The notes under the pieces were generated by a model, which searched no databases, was not told the origin of the DNA, and saw only the letters and a list, made by a program, of their open reading frames with translations. The position numbers and the translations under genes were made by a program. 64,000 nt of DNA, taken from Azospirillum sp. GTDB taxonomy: Bacteria > Pseudomonadota > Alphaproteobacteria > Azospirillales > Azospirillaceae. Positions 48,672-57,087 of this stretch are shown here, one piece after another. Within the stretch, counting starts at the first letter, position 1. Every line of letters starts with the position of its first letter. The DNA lies in NCBI GenBank assembly GCA_027486405.1, contig JAIXPD010000025.1, forward strand, positions 19,261-83,260, given 5' to 3'.

Positions 48672-49289
48672 TCACTCCACAATCGGCACATGCGGCCCCG
48701 CGCTGCGCGGCAGTGGGCCGTTCACGCGCGGGTCGTGGATCTCGCGCACGACGTGGCGCACCGGCACGAAGCCCATGCGTTGATAGAGCGGCAGGGCGCG
48801 CGGGTGGTCGAAGCTGCAGGTGTTGACCACCAGCTTTTTCGCCCCGCCGTCCCAGGCCAACCGGATCGCGGTGTCGAGCAGCCAGGGGCCAAGCTTGAGG
48901 CCGATGAAGTCGGGCAGCATGCCGAAATAGGCCAGATCGGTCGCCGCCTCGCGCCGGTCGATCTCGGCGTAGCCCGCCGGGGTCCCGTTGACGTACAGAA
49001 CCCAGACTTCGACGCGCGGGTCGTTCAGGCTGCGTTCCAGCTCCTTGCGCGGCATGCGGCGGCGTTCGTGCCACAGCCAGGGTTCGCCGACCGTGTCGTA
49101 GAGATAGCGGTAAAACGACCAGCTTGGCGGGTTGGCGCGCACCAGGGCCAGATCGCCCTTGGGTCGTTCCAACGGGGCGTGGGCGGGCGGGGCCGTCATC
49201 TCCAGATAGGTGACGATGACCGACAGACGACCGGGGGTGTCGTTGATCGGCAGGGCGGGGCGCGTCAGCGAGAAGGTGTGGTCAGCCAT
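48672..49289 (-). CDS. GNAT-family N-acetyltransferase
   Basis: 205 residues. The GNAT core is RVEVWVLYVNGTPAGYAEIDRREAATDLAYFGMLPDFIGLKLGPWLLDTAIRLAW, with the acetyl-CoA pyrophosphate loop in motif A (GLKLGPWLL), then VNTCSFDHPRALPLYQRMGFVPVR (motif B). The ~80-residue N-terminal extension carries YLEMTAPPAHAPLERP. Protein and small-molecule substrates are both possible. Confidence 0.85.
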   Translation of the reverse strand: MADHTFSLTRPALPINDTPGRLSVIVTYLEMTAPPAHAPLERPKGDLALVRANPPSWSFYRYLYDTVGEPWLWHERRRMPRKELERSLNDPRVEVWVLYVNGTPAGYAEIDRREAATDLAYFGMLPDFIGLKLGPWLLDTAIRLAWDGGAKKLVVNTCSFDHPRALPLYQRMGFVPVRHVVREIHDPRVNGPLPRSAGPHVPIVE

Positions 49290-49375
49290 TTTTTCATCAT
49301 CGTTGCGGGCGATCTGGCATACCCCAACCGCCCGCAGAAGGCCATAACCGGATGGTTGGTCTCACGCATCAAACA

Positions 49376-49441
49376 CCGCTGCCCGTTCCCGCTGCCCCGT
49401 TCCCGCTGCCCGTTATCCGTGCCTGTTATCCGTTGCGGGGG
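49376..49441. repeat. degenerate 13-bp tandem repeats over the sseA stop codon
   Basis: CGCTGCCCGTTCC-type units repeat two to three times and GTTATCCGTGCCT/GTTATCCGTTGC twice. On the minus strand the TAA stop of sseA lies in one of the ACGGATAAC units. Confidence 0.8.
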
Positions 49442-50310
49442 CCGGTCGCCAGCGGCAGATCGGCGCGCAGACCCCATTCGGCCCAGGAGCCATCATAGAT
49501 TGCCACGTCGGTCTTGCCCGCCGTCGCCAGCGCCAGGGCGATGACGCAGGCGGTGATCCCGCTGCCGCAAGAGGCGACGATGGGCCGGTCGAGGTCCAGC
49601 CCGGCGGCCTTGGCCCGCTCCACGATCACCTCGGGCGGCAGCAGGGTCTTGGCGTCGGCGTCGATCAGGTCGGTGTGGGGCAGGTTGACGCTGCCGGGAA
49701 TCCGCCCGCTGCGGCGGCCCGGCCAGGGTTCGGCGGCGGCCCCTTCGAAGCGGGGTTGGGCGCGGGCGTCGGCCACCTGTTCGGCGGCGCTGTCGATGTT
49801 GGCCTGGATCTCCTCGACCCGGCGCAACAGGTCCGGGCGCAGGGTGGCGGTGAAGCGGCTGGCCTCCGGCACGGTGGCTGGGCCGGACTCGGTCGGGTGC
49901 CCCTCGGCCAGCCATTTCGGCAGGCCGCCATCCAGCACCGCCACGCGCTCGCTGCCGAACAGGCGCACCATCCACCACACCCGCGCGGCGGCGGTGGCGA
50001 TCCCCGCCGTGTCATAGGTCACGATGGTGTCGCCGTCGCCAATGCCCAGCGCGCCGATTTTGGCGGCGAAGCGGTCGGCGTCGGGAACCATGTGGGGCAG
50101 GGGGTGGGTGTCGGGAGCCGACACATCGTCCACGTCGCAGAATTGCGCGCCGGGGATCCGGCTGGCGGTGAACTCGGCGTGGGTGTCGCGGTTCTGCGCG
50201 GGGAAATACCATGAGCAATCGAGCACGCGCAGGCCGGGGCGGCCCAGATTGCGGGCCAGCCAGTCGGTGGACACAACGGGACCGGGCAGGGCTTCGACCG
50301 AATCGGTCAT
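49426..50310 (-). CDS. sseA: 3-mercaptopyruvate sulfurtransferase
   Basis: 294 residues with two rhodanese domains. The N-terminal inactive domain begins STDWLARNLGRPGLRVLDCSWYFP. The C-terminal catalytic domain has the active-site loop VASCGSGITACVIALAL; the CGSG[IV]T loop indicates mercaptopyruvate preference over thiosulfate (CRKGVT). It transfers sulfur to thiols or cyanide. It heads a sulfur-metabolism stretch with AlaX and cysK on the same strand. Confidence 0.93.
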   Translation of the reverse strand: MTDSVEALPGPVVSTDWLARNLGRPGLRVLDCSWYFPAQNRDTHAEFTASRIPGAQFCDVDDVSAPDTHPLPHMVPDADRFAAKIGALGIGDGDTIVTYDTAGIATAAARVWWMVRLFGSERVAVLDGGLPKWLAEGHPTESGPATVPEASRFTATLRPDLLRRVEEIQANIDSAAEQVADARAQPRFEGAAAEPWPGRRSGRIPGSVNLPHTDLIDADAKTLLPPEVIVERAKAAGLDLDRPIVASCGSGITACVIALALATAGKTDVAIYDGSWAEWGLRADLPLATGPRNG

Positions 50311-50357
50311 GGGGGCGTTTCCTTTTGATGTGTTGGGGCGGGGTGTGTTGGGGCCGG

Positions 50358-51065
50358 TCAGGCGGTCAGCGCGATCACGACGCGCCGGTTCTGCTTGCCC
50401 TTGTTTTCGATCTTCACCACCTCGATCCCACCGATTTCACCCGTGCGGGCGACGTGGGTTCCGCCGCAGGGCTGGAGATCGACGCCCTCGACGTTCAGCA
50501 ACCGCACCCGGCCCGATCCGGTCGGCGGCTTCACCGACATGGTGCGCACCAGCTCCGGCGCGGCGGCCATCTCCTCATCGGTGATCCATCGCGTGCTCAC
50601 CGGTGTGTCGGCGGCGATGCGCGCGTTGACGGCGGCGGCGATGGCGTCCTTGTCCAGGCTTTCGGCGGGAACGTTGAAATCCAGGCGGCTCTTGTCCGCG
50701 CCGATCTGCCCGCCGGTGACGGACCCCGGCACCACGGCGCACAGCAAATGCAGGGCGGTGTGCATCCGCATGTGGCGGTGCCGCCGCTCCCAGTCGATGA
50801 CCGCTTCCACCGCCGCGCCCACGGCGGGGGGCTGGGTGTCGGGAGCCAGAATGTGGATCACGTCGTCGGGGCCGTTGTCGCCCTTGACCGTGTCCACGAC
50901 GCGCACCTCAGCCCCGTCCAGCCGGAGCACTCCGGTGTCGCCGGGCTGCCCGCCGCCGGTCGGGTAAAACACCGTGCGGTCCAGCCGGACGCCGCGCTCG
51001 TCCCCCGAAACCACGGTGGCGGCGCAGCGTTGGGCGTAGGCGTCCTCGCGAAACAACGCGTCCAT
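50358..51065 (-). CDS. alanyl-tRNA editing protein AlaX
   Basis: 235 residues. It is a free-standing AlaRS editing domain with zinc ligands HTALH (HxxxH) and CGGTH (CxxxH), and the TVFYPTGGGQPGDTG start. It hydrolyses Ser-tRNA-Ala (and possibly Gly-tRNA-Ala), preventing mistranslation. The gene starts 19 bases after the cysK stop on the same strand. Confidence 0.93.
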   Translation of the reverse strand: MDALFREDAYAQRCAATVVSGDERGVRLDRTVFYPTGGGQPGDTGVLRLDGAEVRVVDTVKGDNGPDDVIHILAPDTQPPAVGAAVEAVIDWERRHRHMRMHTALHLLCAVVPGSVTGGQIGADKSRLDFNVPAESLDKDAIAAAVNARIAADTPVSTRWITDEEMAAAPELVRTMSVKPPTGSGRVRLLNVEGVDLQPCGGTHVARTGEIGGIEVVKIENKGKQNRRVVIALTA

Positions 51066-51083
51066 GAATCCTCGCGAACAGAA

Positions 51084-52085
51084 TCAGTCGAGCCAATCCG
51101 GCACGGGGAGATTCTTCTCACGGAGAAAGGCCGGATTGAAGAGCTTCGATTGGTAACGCTGCCCGCCGTCGCACAAAATCGTCACGATGGTGTGGCCGGG
51201 GCCGAGATCGCGCGCCACCCGCATGGCGGCGGCGATGTTGATGCCCGAGGATCCGCCCAACACCAGCCCCTGCGTCTTGATCAGGTCGAAGACGATCGGC
51301 AGGGCCTCTTCATCGGTGATCTGGATGGCGTCGTCGATTGGCGCGCCTTCCAGATTGGCGGTGATCCGCCCCTGGCCGATGCCTTCGGTGATCGAGCTGC
51401 CTTCGGCCTTCAACTCGCCATGGGTGTAATAATGATAGAGCGACGCGCCCATCGGGTCGGCCAGCGTGATGCGCACCGCCGGGTTGTGCGCCTTCAGCGC
51501 CAGCCCGATGCCGGCCAGCGTGCCGCCGCTGCCGACGGCGCAGGTGAAGGCGTCGATCCGGCCGCCGGTCTGCTCCCAGATTTCCGGGCCGGTGGTCAGG
51601 CGGTGGCCTTCACGGTTGGCGGTGTTGTCGAACTGGTTGGCCCACACCACGCCGTTCGGCTCCGTCTTCGCCAACTCCTCCGCCAGACGGCCGGAGTAGC
51701 GGACGTAATTGTCCGGGTTGGAATAGGGGACTGCCGGAACCAGACGGAGATCCGCGCCCACCAGGCGCAGCATGTCCTTTTTCTCCTGGCTCTGGGTGTC
51801 CGGCATGACGATGACGGTGCGATAGCCCAGCGCGTTGCCGACCAGCGCCAGCCCGATGCCGGTGTTGCCCGCCGTGCCTTCCACGATGGTCCCGCCGGGG
51901 CGCAGCGCCCCGCGCGCCACCGCATCCTGCACGATGGCCAGCGCGGCGCGGTCCTTCACCGACCCGCCGGGGTTGAGGAACTCCGCCTTGCCGAGAATCT
52001 CGCAGCCGGTGGCCTTCGACGGGCCGTCCAGGCGGATCAGCGGGGTGTTGCCGATGGCGCCGATGAAGCCGTTGCGAATGTCCAC
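51084..52085 (-). CDS. cysK: cysteine synthase (O-acetylserine sulfhydrylase)
   Basis: 333 residues from GTG 52085 with GGAGAG upstream. It is a fold-type II PLP enzyme: GNTPLIRL, the PLP lysine in NPGGSVKDRAAL, EGTAGNTGIGLALVG (substrate loop), GSGGTLAGIG (phosphate loop) and LGGSSGINIAAA. It makes cysteine from O-acetylserine and sulfide. The EGTAGNTG variant of EPTSGNTG and the NPDNYVRYSGRLAEEL segment suggest the subgroup sometimes annotated as cysteine synthase A-like, so cystathionine beta-synthase-type activity is not excluded. Confidence 0.9.
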   Translation of the reverse strand: MDIRNGFIGAIGNTPLIRLDGPSKATGCEILGKAEFLNPGGSVKDRAALAIVQDAVARGALRPGGTIVEGTAGNTGIGLALVGNALGYRTVIVMPDTQSQEKKDMLRLVGADLRLVPAVPYSNPDNYVRYSGRLAEELAKTEPNGVVWANQFDNTANREGHRLTTGPEIWEQTGGRIDAFTCAVGSGGTLAGIGLALKAHNPAVRITLADPMGASLYHYYTHGELKAEGSSITEGIGQGRITANLEGAPIDDAIQITDEEALPIVFDLIKTQGLVLGGSSGINIAAAMRVARDLGPGHTIVTILCDGGQRYQSKLFNPAFLREKNLPVPDWLD

Positions 52086-52183
52086 GGCGTGCTCTCCTGA
52101 CCGAATGAAAGATGGTTGATTGACTATCGGGGTTCAGGCTTCTGGATTCAAGACTGCGCTGTGAAACCCTGCATTGAACGAAT

Positions 52184-52813
52184 TTATTCTGTTGTACATG
52201 CATCCTCGCCCAGCCAGCGCCGCCGCAGGGCGTCGCGGTGGCGGGCCAACCAGGCGATGGCGATGATGGCCAGCGAGTTGCGCAAGCGGTTCTGATCCAT
52301 CAGGGCAATCGCCTGGTCGGTCGGGACGATCATGATGCGGATGTCCTCATGCTCCTCCGCCAGCCCGCCACTGGTCGGCACGTTGCGGCTGTCCACCCGG
52401 CCGCAATAGACGAAGACCTGTTCGGTGAAAGCCCCGGGGCTGACGAAGTAGTCCCCGATCAGCTCCAGCGCCTGAAGGCTGCACCCGGCCTCCTCCAGCG
52501 TTTCGCGGCGGGCGACCTCCTCCAGCGTTTCGCCGGGGTTGACCATGCCCGCGACGATCTCCGTCATCCAGGCCGGGCCGCCCGCCATGGCGGAGGCGAC
52601 GCGGAACTGTTCGATCATCACCAGGGCGTCGCGGTCGGGGTCATAGAGCAGCACGCCCACCGCCGGGCCTCGGTCGCACACCTCGCGCGGGGGCAGAACC
52701 TCGGTCCAGGTGCCATCGAACTTCTTGTGGCGCAGATCATAGGAATCGACCTGAAGGAAGCCCTTGTAGACGGTCTTCTTGTTCAGGATCTCAATGTCGG
52801 GGTGGTTCGTCAT
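52184..52813 (-). CDS. Nudix hydrolase, ADP-ribose pyrophosphatase type
   Basis: 209 residues. The Nudix box is complete: GMVNPGETLEEVARRETLEEAG (GX5EX7REUXEEXGU). Upstream AVGVLLYDPDRDALVMIEQFRVA and downstream DYFVSPGAFTEQVFVYCG (Pro about 15 residues after the box) match the NudF/TrgB ADP-ribose group. It probably hydrolyses ADP-ribose to AMP and ribose 5-phosphate. Confidence 0.9.
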   Translation of the reverse strand: MTNHPDIEILNKKTVYKGFLQVDSYDLRHKKFDGTWTEVLPPREVCDRGPAVGVLLYDPDRDALVMIEQFRVASAMAGGPAWMTEIVAGMVNPGETLEEVARRETLEEAGCSLQALELIGDYFVSPGAFTEQVFVYCGRVDSRNVPTSGGLAEEHEDIRIMIVPTDQAIALMDQNRLRNSLAIIAIAWLARHRDALRRRWLGEDACTTE

Positions 52814-52931
52814 TGGGGCGGGGCCGCGTCTGCGTGGGAGGGGAAGCCCCCCTGTCTAGCGCAGCGCCGGGCCAACCGCCACCCTGTCCCTCCTCCACCC
52901 TGCCCCCCCCTCTGTCCAACCGGAGCTGCGG

Positions 52932-53987
52932 TCACAGCGTCGGGTTCAGGCGCAGGAAGCGGATGCGGTCGGCCGACGGAACGGCCAGCGGCTCCAGCCG
53001 CGCGCCGCGCATGATCTCCAACGGAACCACCACGCCAGCGGGGCCGACGCTCCACAGCTTGCGGTAAAAATCGGCCAACCCATCAAACCGCTTGCCCGCC
53101 ACGCCGACGATCCAGTCGCCGGGCCGCAAGCCCGCCCCCTCCGCCGGGCCGCGCGGCGACACCTTTTCCACCAGCAACCGCCCGTTCTCCTCGCGCAGGG
53201 TCACGCCCAGCCAGGGGCGGGGCGGGTCCTGCCGTTGGCCATAGGCCAGCAGATCGGCCAGGATCGGTTGCAGCGCCGACACCGGCACGAACATGTTGCC
53301 GGGCAAGCCGCGCCCTTCCACCGCCTGCGCCACCAGCAGGGACCCGACCCCGACCAGCGCGCCGTCGCGGTTGACCAGGGCCGCCCCGTTGAAGGCGCGG
53401 ATCGGCGGAAAGGTGAACAGCGCCTCGTCCAACAGATACTCCCAATAACCGGCGAACTCGCGTTTGCTGACCAGTTGCACCGCCACCGCTCCCCGGCTGC
53501 GCCCGCCGGTCAGCACCAGCAGCGTGTCGCCTTCCGACAATCCGGCGCTGCCGCCCAGCCGCAGCCATGGCGCGTCAAACCCCATCTCCCCGCGCAGCAG
53601 GCCAAAGCCGCTGACCGGATCATAGGCGACGAGCGACGCCGGGAAGCGTTTGCCGCTGGCGACCGTCACCTCGATGCTGGAGGCTTCCATCACCGTGTAA
53701 CCGATGGTCAGGATCAGGCCCGCCCCGTCGATGACGATGCCGGTCCCTTCGCGGCTGGTCCCCAGAGTGCGGGCGCTTTGGGAATCCGGCGGGATGACGG
53801 CGGACACGCCGACCACGGCCTGCACCAGCCGTTCAGCGTCCAGCCCGTCCGGCTTCGCGGTCTCGGCCCGCGCCGTCGGCAGGCCCCAGAGGCTCGCCAG
53901 CGCCATCGCCAGGGCCACAAACAGACTTGCGGCGACCGCCCTTGCGGGGAACCGCCGCTGGAATGGGGTTGCGACCTTGATCCGCAT
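52932..53987 (-). CDS. HtrA/DegP-like PDZ protein with all catalytic residues replaced
   Basis: 351 residues from ATG 53987 (GGAGGGCGGG upstream). The signal peptide ends around TARA. The trypsin-like fold is recognisable (GTGIVIDGAGLILT, IEVTVASGKRFPASLVAYDP, ALVNRDGALVGVGS), followed by one PDZ domain (WLGVTLREENGRLLVEKVSPRGPAEGAGLRPGDWIVGVAGKRF). The triad is gone: His is replaced by Tyr97 (ILTIGYTVM), Asp by Gly127 (DPVSGFG), and Ser of GNSGG by Asn200 (AFNGAA). It is probably a periplasmic pseudoprotease with a binding or regulatory role. Confidence 0.85.
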   Translation of the reverse strand: MRIKVATPFQRRFPARAVAASLFVALAMALASLWGLPTARAETAKPDGLDAERLVQAVVGVSAVIPPDSQSARTLGTSREGTGIVIDGAGLILTIGYTVMEASSIEVTVASGKRFPASLVAYDPVSGFGLLRGEMGFDAPWLRLGGSAGLSEGDTLLVLTGGRSRGAVAVQLVSKREFAGYWEYLLDEALFTFPPIRAFNGAALVNRDGALVGVGSLLVAQAVEGRGLPGNMFVPVSALQPILADLLAYGQRQDPPRPWLGVTLREENGRLLVEKVSPRGPAEGAGLRPGDWIVGVAGKRFDGLADFYRKLWSVGPAGVVVPLEIMRGARLEPLAVPSADRIRFLRLNPTL

Positions 53988-54235
53988 GATCCCGCCCTCC
54001 CGTCCGTCGCGCCCGACGGATGATGCACGGGCGCTCTCAATCACATTGCGCGCCGGGCGGTGGCATCAAGGCGTTTGCCCCCTCATTCTTGCTCCTGTCA
54101 TTGTTGCCCCAGTCAATATTGGACGCGCGGGGATTGGGGGCTGGACGCGGGCGCGTGGGCGTATTACGCCAGTTCCCGGCGTCCGGCATGGCCGTCGGGC
54201 CGTGAAGGCCGCCGCTGACAAAGGGCTGATCCGCG

Positions 54236-54469
54236 ATGAAGCGTCTCGACACCTGTTACACCTGCCGGTTCTGGGAGGGGCAGGGCCTGCGCCAGCGTGG
54301 GCCGAAGGGGACCTGCCGCCGTTATCCGCCGGTGGTGACGCCGCGCAGCCCGGAAGGCGATTTCCCCATCACCCTGTCGAGCGATTGGTGCGGCGAGTGG
54401 AAACGCGTGGTGTCGCAGGCAGCGGACATCGATCCGGACGCGACCATCTACGATGATCTGGTCCGCTGA
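54236..54469 (+). CDS. small Cys-rich protein, function unknown
   Basis: 77 residues: CYTCRFWEGQG at the start, GTCRRYPPVV in the middle and SSDWCGEWK near the end give a four-Cys pattern (CxxC ... C ... C), with RRYPP and the WCGEW tail. Similar short proteins are scattered in proteobacteria and phages. The pattern suggests a small zinc- or iron-binding knuckle. The last codons and the stop lie in a perfect 13-bp tandem duplication. Confidence 0.7.
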   Translation: MKRLDTCYTCRFWEGQGLRQRGPKGTCRRYPPVVTPRSPEGDFPITLSSDWCGEWKRVVSQAADIDPDATIYDDLVR

Positions 54470-54482
54470 TCTGGTCCGCTGA
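54454..54482. repeat. perfect 13-bp duplication over the stop codon
   Basis: TGATCTGGTCCGC occurs at 54454-54466 and 54467-54479, then TGA again. The gene's stop is the first three bases of the second copy. Confidence 0.95.
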
Positions 54483-54502
54483 GCGGCGACGCGTCAAACC
54501 AC

Positions 54503-54730
54503 TCAACGCGGCATCGGCGTGATGACCAGGCTGCGCGTGCTGGGCGGCAGCGACGCGTCCCGGTCCAGCCAGGTGCCGCGCCAATCCGCCCCCAGCGCCG
54601 CCAAGGCCAGCAGCGCGGCGACGATGGACAACAGCAAAGGGGCGACGCAGTCACGACCGTGCAGCGGTTCGTCGTGATCGTGGGGCAGGCTGGTGTCGGC
54701 CTGGTGGTGCAGGTGAAGCGGCAACAGCAT
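54503..54730 (-). CDS. small His-rich single-pass membrane protein, hypothetical
   Basis: 75 residues from ATG 54730, with ATGGAGGACC as ribosome-binding site. The N-terminal third is His/Asp-rich (HLHHQADTSLPHDHDEPLHGRD). A single hydrophobic helix follows (LLLSIVAALLALAALGA), then a short polar tail. It could be a metal-binding membrane peptide, but I recognise no family. Convergent with the small Cys-rich gene. Confidence 0.45.
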   Translation of the reverse strand: MLLPLHLHHQADTSLPHDHDEPLHGRDCVAPLLLSIVAALLALAALGADWRGTWLDRDASLPPSTRSLVITPMPR

Positions 54731-55010
54731 GATGGTCCTCCATCGACGGAGAAGCCTTCAGCCAACGCCTGGGGTGCAGGGGCGGGGGATGGGGGAACCG
54801 GCAAACACAACCGGAACGGCCATCCGAGGCGACCACCCGAGTGACGCGGCGGTTCGGATGCCTTCAGCGTAGTCCTTTGCCTGGGAAAGCGGCAGAGTCT
54901 TTTGGCCTGCTTCCGCGCTCTGTTGGTCAATGTGACATTTCAGCCGCATCTGTTGCGGCAAAGACAACGGAAAACGTCCGACACAACAGGCGACACAAAC
55001 CAAAGAAAAA
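54731..55010. other. intergenic stretch before the tRNA-Asn terminator
   Basis: About 280 bp with no coding signs on either strand beyond the ribosome-binding site of the small His-rich gene. No cobalamin or other riboswitch core that I can recognise. Confidence 0.4.
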
Positions 55011-55037
55011 GGGCCGAACGCGCGAAGCGTTCGGCCC
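55001..55037 (-). terminator. intrinsic terminator of tRNA-Asn
   Basis: Perfect 11-bp stem GGGCCGAACGC / GCGTTCGGCCC with a 5-base loop. On the minus strand it is followed by TTTTTCTTTG. It starts eight bases past the tRNA. Confidence 0.95.
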
Positions 55038-55044
55038 TTCTGTC

Positions 55045-55120
55045 TGGCTCCCGGTGCTGGACTCGAACCAGCGACAAGCGGATTAACAGTCCGCTGCTCT
55101 ACCAACTGAGCTAACCGGGA
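55045..55120 (-). tRNA. tRNA-Asn (GTT)
   Basis: 76 nt with encoded CCA. Acceptor TCCCGGT / ACCGGGA, D-arm TAGCTCAGTTGGTAGAGCA, anticodon loop CTGTTAA, T-arm TGGTTCGAGTCCA. Confidence 0.98.
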
Positions 55121-55365
55121 TCGGTGCAGCGCCGTGTGGCGTGCGCCGTTGTTGGCGTGGGCGGGTGTATAACGAAACATCGGCGCTCTGCCAAGCCCTA
55201 ATTACCAAAAAAATCGCACCGCCTGCTTTTTTTTGCGGCGCTGGGCCGGGTGCCGGGCCGCGCGCAGGGGGCGGGTGCCGCGATCCGTATCACGCAGGCA
55301 GCCATCCATCCGGCCGCCGGGCCGTTGGGGCCAGCCGGGCCGCGCGTGAGAAGGAGTGACGGGCG

Positions 55366-56727
55366 ATGTCGTTGACCACGATCATGAACAAGGGTGTCAC
55401 CGGGATGACCGCGCAGTCGGCGGCGCTCAACACCATCTCGAACAACATCGCCAACGCCTCCACCACCGGCTACAAGGCGTCCGACACCCAGTTCAGCGCC
55501 CTGGTGGCCCAGGGGGCGTCCTATTCCGGGGCGGGTGTGCGGGCAGAGGCGCGTTTGCTGGCCGACACCAGCGGCAGCCTGACCGAGACCGGCCTGACCA
55601 CCAACGCCGCCATCGTCGGCCAGGGCTTCTTCGCCGTCACCGCCGTGGATTCCGCCACCGGGACCGTCAGCAGCGTCGGCACGTCGGACAGCGCCACGCC
55701 GGAGCTGACCCGCGCGGGGGATTTCCAGCAGGACCGTTTCGGTCATCTGGTCAACGGATCGGGCCGCGCCCTGATGGGCTTCGCCGTCGATCCGGCCAAC
55801 CCGATTGCGACCACGGCCAACCGCAGCGCGGCGGATCTGCAACTCGTGTCGCTGGACACGGCCCAGAGCTATTACGCCGCCACCTCGACCCTGTCGGTCA
55901 GCGGGTCGTTGCCCGGCGGGCTGGCCGTGTCCGAATCCCCCGGCGAGGACACCACGGTCGGCGTCAAGGTCCCGGTGGTGGACAGCACCGGGGCGGCGGG
56001 CAGCGTCGATCTGCGGTTCATGAAGACGGCCAGCAATACCGACGGGACCAGCGTGTGGACCGTGTACCGCGCGGGGGCCACCAACGGCGACGGCACGGCG
56101 GCGGGCAGCAGCAGCCTCAGCGACCCGTCGGGGTGGCAATCGCTGGGCAGCGTGACCTTTGCCGCCGACGGCACCTTGACCGGCGGGACGACGGGGGCGG
56201 CGGTGACGGTGGGCATGGACGCGGTGGGCGACCTTCCGGCGATGACGCTGTCGCTGGGGGCCTATGGTTCGACCGGCGACACCCTGACGGTGGCGGTCGG
56301 CGACACCAGCGCCGACGGCACGACGATGACCAACGCCGCCACGTCGAACGACGGCATCGCTTCCGGCAGTTTGGAAAGCGTTGACCTGACCGCCGACGGC
56401 TATGTGCGCGGCACCTTCGCCGGGGGCAAGACCCGTGACTTTTTCCGCATCCCGGACGTGACCGTGGCCAACCCCACCGATCTGGAGGCGGAATCCGGGA
56501 CCGCGTACCAAGTGACGACGGAATCGGGTGCCATGACCTTCCGCGATTTCGGCACCGGCCAAAACAGCGGGGAATCGCTGCAAGTCGGGTCGGTCGAAGG
56601 ATCGAACGTGTCGATCGAGGACCAGTTCACCACCCTCATCACCACCCAGCGCGCCTATTCGGCCTCGTCCAAGATCATCAGCACCGGCGACGAGATGACC
56701 CAAACGGTCCTGGGCCTGCTGAACTGA
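55366..56727 (+). CDS. flgE: flagellar hook-type protein (FlgE-like)
   Basis: 453 residues. The N-terminal rod/hook motif is MSLTTIMNKGVTGMTAQSAALNTISNNIANASTTGYKASDTQFSALV. The C-terminal heptad block VEGSNVSIEDQFTTLITTQRAYSASSKIISTGDEMTQTVLGLLN is the hook-family coiled-coil end. A Thr/Ser/Gly-rich, repetitive D1-D2 region lies between. Most likely a hook protein or a hook-basal-body paralogue; it stands alone between two tRNA genes with no flg neighbours, so a second flagellar system or a displaced hook gene is possible. Confidence 0.85.
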   Translation: MSLTTIMNKGVTGMTAQSAALNTISNNIANASTTGYKASDTQFSALVAQGASYSGAGVRAEARLLADTSGSLTETGLTTNAAIVGQGFFAVTAVDSATGTVSSVGTSDSATPELTRAGDFQQDRFGHLVNGSGRALMGFAVDPANPIATTANRSAADLQLVSLDTAQSYYAATSTLSVSGSLPGGLAVSESPGEDTTVGVKVPVVDSTGAAGSVDLRFMKTASNTDGTSVWTVYRAGATNGDGTAAGSSSLSDPSGWQSLGSVTFAADGTLTGGTTGAAVTVGMDAVGDLPAMTLSLGAYGSTGDTLTVAVGDTSADGTTMTNAATSNDGIASGSLESVDLTADGYVRGTFAGGKTRDFFRIPDVTVANPTDLEAESGTAYQVTTESGAMTFRDFGTGQNSGESLQVGSVEGSNVSIEDQFTTLITTQRAYSASSKIISTGDEMTQTVLGLLN

Positions 56728-56815
56728 TGGCCTGACCGACGGCGGGTGAACGGACGGGGCGGTGGACGCGCGCACCATCTTGCGCGGGGCAGTTCGGACC
56801 ACATGGTCAAGGCAA

Positions 56816-56844
56816 CAAAAAAGCCCCACCGATTGGTGAGGCTT
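56816..56844 (-). terminator. intrinsic terminator of tRNA-Cys
   Basis: Stem AAGCCTCACC / GGTGGGGCTT with an AATC loop, followed by TTTTTTG on the minus strand, 24 bases after the tRNA. Confidence 0.9.
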
Positions 56845-56867
56845 GATCGCTTGCCGCTCTGTCGGGA

Positions 56868-56941
56868 TGGAGGCACGGGCGGGAATCGAACCCACGTACA
56901 CGGATTTGCAGTCCGCTGCATCACCACTCTGCCACCGCGCC
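56868..56941 (-). tRNA. tRNA-Cys (GCA)
   Basis: 74 nt with encoded CCA. Acceptor GGCGCGG / CCGTGCC (with one wobble), anticodon loop CTGCAAA, T-arm GTGGGTTCGATTCCCGC, discriminator U. Confidence 0.97.
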
Positions 56942-57087
56942 ATCCCAACAGGCACCGGCGCGGGCCGCTGTTGCGGTGCGCCGTGGTGTGGAGCGGTGGT
57001 ATAGCGCCCCGGCGCGGCGCGGTCAAGCGGTTGGTGACGCTTTTTTTCCAAGCGGTTGGGATCCTTGGCGGGCGTCGTCCCGCCCTG

